Shown here: positions 1 to 4,202 of the stretch, piece after piece
Layout: every line of letters starts with the position of its first letter
Position numbering within the stretch: the stretch's first letter is position 1
Origin: Sphingobacteriaceae bacterium
Lineage (GTDB): Bacteria; Bacteroidota; Bacteroidia; B-17B0; Aurantibacillaceae
Reading direction: 5' to 3'
NCBI GenBank assembly: GCA_025360355.1
Contig: JANYCL010000048.1
Location: 1-12,681 of the forward strand
DNA: 12,681 bases
Translations under genes and position numbers: made by a program
Notes under the pieces: generated by a model
The model's input: only the letters and a program-made list of their open reading frames with translations
Database searches by the model: none
What the model was told of the DNA's origin: nothing

Positions 1-415
1 GTGCCCAGTTTTGAAAAACAGAACCATTGCCACCGTAAGTAATTAATTCGTGTGGATGTTGTGCAACAGCGTAATCTAAATTATTACTCAGCATGTGCAT
101 TATAGCAGCAGCTTGTTTGCTTTGATGTGGATAATCATTAATTGGGCGCGCGTAAATTTTGTAATCAGGACGGAAACGGTACATGTAAATTCTCCCGTAT
201 GTTTTTAACTCTTCTGCAAATTCTTTTGATAGAACTGAATGATGTTTGGAATCAAAATAACGTAATGCGTTTCTTACCGCTAATTTTTTTTCATCAGCAT
301 TTAAAATATCTTTTCGCTTCGGCGCATGATTAATGGTTGTTTCGAAAGGTTTCGTGTTTGGAAGTTCTGACGGAATTCCTTCAGCTACTTTTTTCTTAAA
401 ATCTTCAGTTGTCAT
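1..415 (-). CDS. hutU: Urocanate hydratase (urocanase), N-terminal part, cut by window edge
   Basis: Second enzyme of histidine degradation: a cytosolic NAD+-dependent hydratase that converts urocanate to imidazolone propionate. Only the first 138 codons lie in the window; the C-terminus is beyond position 1. The translation reads MTTEDFKKKVAEGIPSELP at the start, then TINHAPKR (about 28-34), RNALRYF (48-54), YGRIYMYRFRPDYKIYARPI (73-92), QAAAIM and VAQHPHELITYGGNGSVFQN. The last stretch is the urocanase nucleotide-binding motif YGGNG (127-131). The N-terminal layout matches the long (about 670 aa) urocanase form common in Bacteroidota, from family knowledge. The ATG at 415-413 is the first start in frame that gives the family N-terminus. 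It lies 44 bp downstream of the DUF5522-like gene on the same strand, so co-transcription is plausible, though that gap holds a short repeat array. No other hut gene is visible. Confidence 0.95.
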   Translation of the reverse strand, partial: MTTEDFKKKVAEGIPSELPNTKPFETTINHAPKRKDILNADEKKLAVRNALRYFDSKHHSVLSKEFAEELKTYGRIYMYRFRPDYKIYARPINDYPHQSKQAAAIMHMLSNNLDYAVAQHPHELITYGGNGSVFQNWA

Positions 416-419
416 AATC

Positions 420-450
420 TACGAATACGAATCAGTACGAATATACGAAT
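420..450. repeat. Four imperfectly spaced TACGAAT units
   Basis: TACGAAT occurs at 420-426, 426-432, 436-442 and 444-450, all in the same orientation, in the gap between the DUF5522-like gene and hutU. The first two overlap by one base. It looks like a short intergenic repeat cluster. The units are too short and irregular for CRISPR. Function unknown; it sits in the likely 5' leader of hutU. Confidence 0.6.
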
Positions 451-459
451 CGTTGGTTG

Positions 460-645
460 TTATTTATCTTCTTTTTTATCGTTTTTTCCTTCTATTTTTC
501 CTGTATTCTTATTGTAGCCATACGGACAATGTTTACAGCCGCTTTTACAACAATGGCCACGTTTTAAGTGATATTTTTCGGTAAAGACAATATAACCTTC
601 AGGACTCAGGTAATAATCTTCGGGCTCAAGCTCTTTATTAAACAT
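460..645 (-). CDS. Small Cys-motif protein, DUF5522-like (61 aa)
   Basis: A 61-residue protein of unknown function. It contains a compact cysteine cluster, C32-C33-x3-C37-x2-C40, inside the stretch YHLKRGHCCKSGCKHCPYGY (25-44), followed by a Lys/Asp/Glu-rich tail. From memory this stretch is the hallmark of the DUF5522 family; the spacing would suit a zinc or iron-sulfur site, which is inference. An upstream start at 720 would extend it by 25 residues, but that extension overlaps the murI start and reads like non-coding sequence. The ATG at 645-643 is preferred because the family N-terminus (acidic, then DYYLSPEGYIVFTEKYH) begins there and because a TAnnTTTG-type element lies just upstream. 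It is transcribed toward hutU and divergently from murI. No signal peptide or membrane segment is visible. Confidence 0.82.
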   Translation of the reverse strand: MFNKELEPEDYYLSPEGYIVFTEKYHLKRGHCCKSGCKHCPYGYNKNTGKIEGKNDKKEDK

Positions 646-650
646 TAACG

Positions 651-658
651 CAAAGATA
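651..658 (-). promoter_or_regulatory. Predicted -7 element for the DUF5522-like gene
   Basis: Read on the minus strand this is TATCTTTG, a full match to the Bacteroidota -7 consensus TAnnTTTG. It ends 5 bp before the ATG at 645, so the transcript would have almost no leader. No convincing TTG/TTTG -33 partner is visible at 17-23 bp. Confidence 0.5.
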
Positions 659-681
659 TTCAATATACCCTTGTATTTAAT

Positions 682-689
682 TATATTTG
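682..689 (+). promoter_or_regulatory. Predicted -7 element for murI
   Basis: TATATTTG matches TAnnTTTG exactly and lies 11 bp before the murI ATG at 701. It also argues that the TTG at 671 is not the murI start, because transcription would begin downstream of it. A clear -33 element is missing. Confidence 0.5.
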
Positions 690-700
690 TGATAGATATT

Positions 701-1531
701 ATGTCGCAAAAACAATACAATCCTATAGGCGTTTTTGATTCTGGATACGGAGGACTGACTGTTTTAAAGGAAATTGTAAAAGAATTGCCGGAATACGATT
801 ATTTATATTTGGGCGATAACGCGCGTGCGCCTTATGGTTCTAGAAGTTTTGAAGAAGTTTATGATTTAACTTTAGAATGCGTTAAACAACTTTTTGATAA
901 AGGTTGCCATTTAGTAATTCTGGCTTGCAACACTGCTTCTGCAAAAGCATTAAGAAATATTCAGCAAAAAGATTTACCAATAATTGCGCCGAACAAAAGA
1001 GTATTAGGTGTAATTCGTCCAACTACGGAATTGGTCGGAAATTATTCTAAAACAAAACACATTGGTGTACTTGGAACTGTTGGAACAGTACTTTCACAAT
1101 CGTATCCAATTGAGATCGCAAAGTTTTTTCCGGATGTAAAAGTATTTCAGGAAGCTTGCCCGCTTTGGGTGCCAATGGTTGAAAACAATGAATACGAAAA
1201 CCCGGAATCCGATTCAATTATAAAACAACATATTGATAACTTAATGAGTCGCTCACCAAAAATCGACACCATTATTTTAGGATGCACGCATTATCCATTA
1301 CTGACAAACAAAATAAAAAAATTCTTACCCCAAAATGTAACTTTGCTTTCGCAAGGAGAAATTGTCGCGAAAGGATTAGTTGATTACATGAGACGCCATC
1401 CTAAGATGGAAGCAAATTGTAGCAAAAACAAATCGATGGAGTTTTTTACAACGGGCGATACAGCTAATTTTGATATCCATGCCGGAAAATTTTTCGGAAA
1501 ACAAATTAAATCAAAACACCTGAATTTTTAA
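701..1531 (+). CDS. murI: Glutamate racemase
   Basis: Cytosolic, cofactor-independent racemase that makes D-glutamate from L-glutamate for peptidoglycan. Numbering from the chosen ATG (276 aa, normal for the family): the first half carries GVFDSGYGGLTV with Asp13 and Ser14, then YLGDNARAPYG. The first catalytic cysteine is Cys76 in LACNTAS. EACPLWVPMVE lies near 151-161. The second catalytic cysteine is Cys195 in GCTHYPLL, with the partner His197. Both halves of the pseudo-symmetric active site are therefore intact. A TTG at 671 would add ten hydrophobic residues, but the ATG at 701 fits the family start and the predicted promoter. The gene is monocistronic here: divergent from the DUF5522-like gene and convergent with the SDR gene, with one base between the two stop codons. 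No terminator is obvious at that junction. Confidence 0.96.
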   Translation: MSQKQYNPIGVFDSGYGGLTVLKEIVKELPEYDYLYLGDNARAPYGSRSFEEVYDLTLECVKQLFDKGCHLVILACNTASAKALRNIQQKDLPIIAPNKRVLGVIRPTTELVGNYSKTKHIGVLGTVGTVLSQSYPIEIAKFFPDVKVFQEACPLWVPMVENNEYENPESDSIIKQHIDNLMSRSPKIDTIILGCTHYPLLTNKIKKFLPQNVTLLSQGEIVAKGLVDYMRRHPKMEANCSKNKSMEFFTTGDTANFDIHAGKFFGKQIKSKHLNF

Positions 1532-1532
1532 T

Positions 1533-2177
1533 TTATTCCGACAGTTTTTTTAAATCTTTATTTTCAAGAATAAATTTATCAGAACGATTTTTTGCTAAGC
1601 AAAGCATTGCTTTAGCTAACAGAACTGTATCTATAGCATACATTGGAAAGATAAAACCCATTGTGCGAAGCAAAGCGGCTTGATACCACGGCATGTTTTT
1701 TTTGGGATTAACAGGAACAATTCCTCCCGGACGTGCACTATATAATTTTTTGAAATTTAATTTTTGTAAAGCATTTTCCGTTTTCCCTTTTACTCTTGCA
1801 AAAATGGTTTTGCTTTTTTCTTGCGAATCCGCACCCATGCCGCTTAAAAATACAAATGTAATATAGGGATTAGATGCTAGCATTGTTTTTGCCGCTGCTA
1901 TTGTATAGTCATAAGTAATAACTTCGTATTCGTTTTTACTTACTTGCGTTTGTGAAATTCCTAAACACCAAATGCACGCATCAACGTTTTTGAAAACCGC
2001 TTCCAGTCCGGAGTAATTCAAAAAATCGTTGTGGACAATTGTTTTAAGTTTAGCATGTTTAATACCAGAGGGTTTTCGAACCAACTCAATTACTTCTTTA
2101 ATCTCATTATCCAACAAAGCCTGTGTTAAAGTTTCAGCGCCTGCGGTCCCGGTTGTTCCAGTGATAATTATTTTCAT
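1533..2177 (-). CDS. NAD(P)-binding atypical SDR (Rossmann-fold) protein
   Basis: A 214-residue single-domain Rossmann protein. The N-terminal nucleotide-binding loop is TGTTGTAG (6-13), and VRK at 33-35 could contact the cofactor phosphate. DACIWCLG (66-73) and LSGMGAD (111-117) correspond to the usual strand 4 and strand 5 positions. RVKGKTENAL (128-137) is the region that holds the YxxxK pair in atypical SDRs of the HTATIP2/NmrA-like kind; here the residue four before Lys130 is Phe126, not Tyr. Substrate unknown. Such proteins are often labelled NAD-dependent epimerase or oxidoreductase without biochemical proof. It begins 7 bp after the hexapeptide-protein stop and is probably co-transcribed with it. 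The C-terminus has hydrophobic stretches (about 164-195) but no clear membrane helix. Confidence 0.8.
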   Translation of the reverse strand: MKIIITGTTGTAGAETLTQALLDNEIKEVIELVRKPSGIKHAKLKTIVHNDFLNYSGLEAVFKNVDACIWCLGISQTQVSKNEYEVITYDYTIAAAKTMLASNPYITFVFLSGMGADSQEKSKTIFARVKGKTENALQKLNFKKLYSARPGGIVPVNPKKNMPWYQAALLRTMGFIFPMYAIDTVLLAKAMLCLAKNRSDKFILENKDLKKLSE

Positions 2178-2184
2178 TAGAATA

Positions 2185-2697
2185 TTATTTGAACCAACTG
2201 CTATACATTAAATAATTGTTAGCAATGCGGTCGATCTCACCTTTAATTAATTCCTGAGAAATATCTTTTATTTTTTTTGCGGGAACTCCGGCAAAGATAC
2301 AACCGCTCGGTACAATCGTTCCTTCTGTTACAACTGCGCCTGCTGCAATTATTGTATTGCTTCCAATTTCGCAGTTGTCCATAAGTATTGCTCCCATTCC
2401 TATTAATACATTATCATGTACTTTGCATCCATGAACGATAGCGTTGTGTCCAATCGAAACATTATTACCCAAATTCACTTTTGTTTTTTCGTAGGTGCAA
2501 TGTAATACAGCGCCGTCTTGTATGTTTACTTTATTTCCTATGCGGATACTATTTACATCACCGCGGACAACTGCGTTGAACCAAATGCTACAATCATCAC
2601 CAATAATTACATCACCAACAATTGTTGCGTTGGGCGCGATAAAACAATTTTTTCCGAACTCGGGACTAACACCTTTTACAGGGAGAATGACTGGCAT
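2185..2697 (-). CDS. Gamma-carbonic-anhydrase-like hexapeptide-repeat protein
   Basis: A 170-residue left-handed beta-helix protein, expected to be a cytosolic trimer. Repeats of the [LIV]-G-x4 type run from about residue 20 to 130 (IVGDVIIGDD, IRIGNKVNI, VNLGNNVSIG, VLIGMGAILM, CEIGSNTIIAAGAVV). The three histidines expected to bind the catalytic metal in gamma carbonic anhydrases are present: His66 in VLHC, and His84 and His89 in GHNAIVHGC. Arg45 and Asp47 in VVRGD and Gln60 in NIQD also fit that family. The C-terminus FAGVPAKKIKDIS followed by a helix is typical of YrdA/PaaY-type members. Many such proteins have unproven activity, so the exact function stays open. The ATG at 2697 is preferred to the one at 2742, since the family starts directly at the first beta strand. 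First gene of a pair with the SDR gene. Confidence 0.85.
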   Translation of the reverse strand: MPVILPVKGVSPEFGKNCFIAPNATIVGDVIIGDDCSIWFNAVVRGDVNSIRIGNKVNIQDGAVLHCTYEKTKVNLGNNVSIGHNAIVHGCKVHDNVLIGMGAILMDNCEIGSNTIIAAGAVVTEGTIVPSGCIFAGVPAKKIKDISQELIKGEIDRIANNYLMYSSWFK

Positions 2698-2833
2698 ACG
2701 ATTTGGTTTAAAGTTTGAAATTAACACTTTTTTGCAAACCACACCTAACCTTTAATCAACTGCTGGCGTATAGTTGTATAAGAAACACCTTAACCCCTTA
2801 TGAAAACACCTATACTTTATAAATCATATAACT

Positions 2834-3397
2834 ATGAAAGCAAAAAAAAGTATAGTGCTATGTACAATGATAATTGTGCATACTGTTAAAGGTCAAAACA
2901 ACAATCACAAAATTTATTTAGAAGCCGGCTTGGCAAACGGCACGCAAAACACTTCTTTCGTAACGGGAGTTTACGGCGGACTTGGCGTGTTTTTAAACCA
3001 GCACAGCAGCATCGATATTAAAGCTAAAGAGCTTTTTAATGTATCGAACATGGCAATAATTGGTCCGATCACTTTTAATTACAGATATAATTTTAATTCA
3101 GGTTTATTTATTGGCGGAGGATTTGCCCATCATCATGAAGTTGGACACATGACTTATATGGATCACCCAATGGAATCAGCAATGGGAAGCGCACAAGGAA
3201 TTTTTCACAGGAGTGGGGCGGACATAGAGGTAGGATATAACTTTAAGCCGATCTATCATAAAGGATTTTTTAGTTGGATCTATCCTGCAGTAAGCGTAAC
3301 AGCGACTCAAATGTTTTTGGATCACGGACAAAATCCTTTGATAACCGCAAATCTTGGTTTAAGAGTTGGCTTGAAAAAAATGAACAAGGCGAATTAA
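2834..3397 (+). CDS. Small exported protein, probable outer-membrane beta-barrel, His/Met-rich
   Basis: I do not recognise this 187-residue protein. It has a short signal peptide: Lys-rich start, hydrophobic core IVLCTMIIVHTV, probable cleavage near VKG-Q around residue 20. The rest alternates hydrophobic and polar residues with many glycines (IYLEAGLANG, VYGGLGVFL, LFIGGGFAHH, ITANLGLRVGL), as in small outer-membrane barrels of Bacteroidota. Residues 99-125 are rich in His and Met: HHH at 99-101, H105, M106, M109, H111, M113, M117, H125. This could form a metal-binding surface loop; that is inference. It is divergent from the carbonic-anhydrase-like gene and 56 bp upstream of the Rrf2 gene, with inverted repeats between, so it is probably not part of the sulfur operon. 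Confidence 0.7.
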   Translation: MKAKKSIVLCTMIIVHTVKGQNNNHKIYLEAGLANGTQNTSFVTGVYGGLGVFLNQHSSIDIKAKELFNVSNMAIIGPITFNYRYNFNSGLFIGGGFAHHHEVGHMTYMDHPMESAMGSAQGIFHRSGADIEVGYNFKPIYHKGFFSWIYPAVSVTATQMFLDHGQNPLITANLGLRVGLKKMNKAN

Positions 3398-3412
3398 AGA
3401 AGATTTTAATTC
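3391..3412 (+). other. 8-bp inverted repeat over the stop codon of the upstream gene
   Basis: GAATTAAA (3391-3398) and TTTAATTC (3405-3412) are perfect complements around a six-base loop. It includes the stop codon TAA at 3395-3397 and abuts the next inverted repeat. The stem is AT-rich and has no T-tract after it, so it is at best a weak terminator. Confidence 0.4.
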
Positions 3413-3427
3413 CTACTAAAATAGTAG
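3413..3427. promoter_or_regulatory. Candidate Rrf2 operator, copy 1
   Basis: CTACTA-AAA-TAGTAG is a perfect 6+3+6 inverted repeat 27 bp before the Rrf2 start codon. It ends where the best -7 candidate begins. A near-identical site is found upstream of the sulfite reductase operon. Binding by the neighbouring Rrf2 protein is inferred from position and repetition; its placement against the -7 element suggests autorepression. Confidence 0.6.
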
Positions 3428-3435
3428 TATATTTA
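3428..3435 (+). promoter_or_regulatory. Possible -7 element for the Rrf2 gene
   Basis: TATATTTA differs from TAnnTTTG only at the last base and starts right after the inverted repeat at 3413-3427. No TTG is seen at the -33 distance, so support is weak. Confidence 0.3.
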
Positions 3436-3452
3436 AACCCGTAAGTTTAAAT
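3431..3452 (+). other. 8-bp inverted repeat just before the Rrf2 start codon
   Basis: ATTTAAAC (3431-3438) and GTTTAAAT (3445-3452) pair perfectly around CCGTAA. It ends one base before the start codon region at 3454, so in RNA it could cover the ribosome entry site, or it could be a second protein-binding site. Neither role is shown. Confidence 0.4.
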
Positions 3453-3453
3453 C

Positions 3454-3903
3454 ATGCTACAGAAAAGAACCAAATACGCTATAAAAGCCTTGCTGGCACT
3501 CACAAAACACTATGGTGAGCACCGGCCCTTAAAGATCTCTGAAATATCAAATTCAGAAAAAATCCCAAGAAAATTTCTGGAAGCCATAATGGTTGATCTG
3601 AAAAAGATCGGTTATGTGAATAGTACAATGGGTGCCCGTGGCGGATATGTTTTAATCAAGCATCCGGAAGAAGTTATGCTTAGTAATATTATAAGAGCTA
3701 CCGGCGGCCCAATAGCATTACTCCCTTGTGTGAGTTTAAATTTTTATGAACCGTGTAAGGAGTGTATTGGGGAAGATGTGTGCGGATTACGGGATGTGAT
3801 ATTGGAAGTACGCGAAGCAAGCATAAAAATACTTTCTAAAACCAGTTTAAGTGATATTTTAAGACGCGAAAATAAACTTATTAAAAAATACGGTTTGCAG
3901 TAA
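3454..3903 (+). CDS. Rrf2-family transcriptional regulator of the sulfur locus
   Basis: A 149-residue winged-helix regulator. The N-terminus MLQKRTKYAIKALLALTKH is the Rrf2 helix 1. SEISNSEKIPRKFLEAIMVDLKKIGYV (29-55) is the recognition helix region, and GARGGYVL (60-67) is the wing. After the dimer helix begins comes a cysteine cluster: Cys92, Cys101, Cys104 and Cys110, spaced C-x8-C-x2-C-x5-C. This differs from the IscR spacing (Cys92, 98, 104). Rrf2 proteins sense iron-sulfur clusters, NO, redox state or, in CymR, cysteine status through a partner enzyme. The signal here is unknown; an iron-sulfur cluster or thiol sensor is plausible. It directly precedes the sulfite reductase operon in the same direction, and matching inverted repeats lie upstream of both, so it is the likely local regulator. 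Confidence 0.9.
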   Translation: MLQKRTKYAIKALLALTKHYGEHRPLKISEISNSEKIPRKFLEAIMVDLKKIGYVNSTMGARGGYVLIKHPEEVMLSNIIRATGGPIALLPCVSLNFYEPCKECIGEDVCGLRDVILEVREASIKILSKTSLSDILRRENKLIKKYGLQ

Positions 3904-3929
3904 TATCAATAGTTTTGTGTAATAATCTC

Positions 3930-3944
3930 CTACTATATTAGTAT
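3930..3944. promoter_or_regulatory. Candidate Rrf2 operator, copy 2
   Basis: CTACTA-TAT-TAGTAT: a perfect 5+3+5 core (3931-3943), with a G-to-T change at the last base compared with copy 1. The leading TCCTACTA (3928-3935) is identical to 3411-3418. It ends about 28 bp before the predicted -33 element of the operon, a position typical for activator binding. Function is inferred. Confidence 0.6.
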
Positions 3945-3972
3945 GTGATACAAAAAATAATTGAAATTTCTC

Positions 3973-4003
3973 TTGGTGAAACGAAAATCTATTCATTACT
4001 TTG
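3973..4003 (+). promoter_or_regulatory. Predicted promoter of the sulfur operon
   Basis: TTG (3973-3975), 20 bp spacer, then TTACTTTG (3996-4003). This fits the Bacteroidota pattern TTG-N17-23-TAnnTTTG with one mismatch at the second -7 base. Transcription would begin near 4008-4011, only a few bases before the leader ORF at 4014. Confidence 0.5.
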
Positions 4004-4013
4004 TGCCATCAAA

Positions 4014-4121
4014 ATGAAAAACAATTTAAATAAGAGTCTCTTTTTACTTCATGTTATGATGATGTGGATGTGCTGCTGCAAGGATCATTTGCTGAAGGGA
4101 GAACTTATACGTGTAAAATAA
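4014..4121 (+). CDS. 35-aa leader peptide with MMMWMCCC, upstream of sulfite reductase
   Basis: A short ORF in the 299-bp gap between the Rrf2 gene and the sulfite reductase. It encodes 35 residues with MMMWMCCC at 15-22, so seven of eight consecutive residues are Cys or Met (cysteine codons TGC at 4071-4079). The start lies a few bases after the predicted transcription start. An intrinsic terminator follows its stop by 21 bases, and the end of the ORF contains GAAGGG (4094-4099), which can pair with the 5' arm of that terminator. Both are features of ribosome-mediated attenuation. I interpret it as a regulatory leader whose translation slows when charged Cys-tRNA (or Met-tRNA) is scarce. It could instead be a small cysteine protein with its own function, or chance; the second such ORF before cobA makes chance less likely. 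Confidence 0.68.
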   Translation: MKNNLNKSLFLLHVMMMWMCCCKDHLLKGELIRVK

Positions 4122-4155
4122 ATACCGATTGACTATAAGACCAAAACCCTTCCGC
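4091..4155 (+). promoter_or_regulatory. Candidate antiterminator pairing
   Basis: GCTGAAGGG (4091-4099) can pair with CCCTTCCGC (4147-4155): six contiguous pairs, one mismatch, two more G-C pairs. The second segment overlaps the 5' arm and loop of the terminator, so the two structures exclude each other. The upstream GAAGGG is a copy of the terminator 3' arm. A ribosome stalled on the Cys codons would reach only to about 4092 and leave the upstream segment free. Confidence 0.55.
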
Positions 4156-4180
4156 TAACAACGAGAAGGGTTTTTTATTT
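4143..4180 (+). terminator. Intrinsic terminator (attenuator) before the sulfite reductase
   Basis: AAAACCCTTC (4143-4152) and GAAGGGTTTT (4165-4174) form a perfect 10-bp stem around a 12-base loop. The T-tract TTTTTTATTT (4171-4180) overlaps the end of the stem. It lies inside the leader, 22 bp before the sulfite reductase start, so read-through must be controlled for the operon to be expressed. Confidence 0.8.
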
Positions 4181-4202
4181 ATGAATAGTTAAGAAAAAAA
4201 GA

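Noticed and set aside
420..450. TACGAAT cluster as a CRISPR array
   Set aside because: Seven-base units with 0-3 base gaps are far too short, and no spacer structure is present.
142..584. Plus-strand open frames across the left end
   Set aside because: They are antisense to urocanase and the DUF5522-like gene, whose minus-strand translations show clear family motifs.
1484..1500. GGAAAATTTTTC near-palindrome at the end of murI as a terminator
   Set aside because: It lies inside the coding sequence and would have no loop; not a usable hairpin.
4181..4192. ATG at 4181 as an earlier start of the sulfite reductase
   Set aside because: It reaches a stop after three codons (ATG AAT AGT TAA) and is out of frame with the reductase.
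4004..4202. SAM or other metabolite riboswitch upstream of the sulfite reductase
   Set aside because: I see no recognisable conserved aptamer core; the Cys-rich ORF plus terminator explains the region better.
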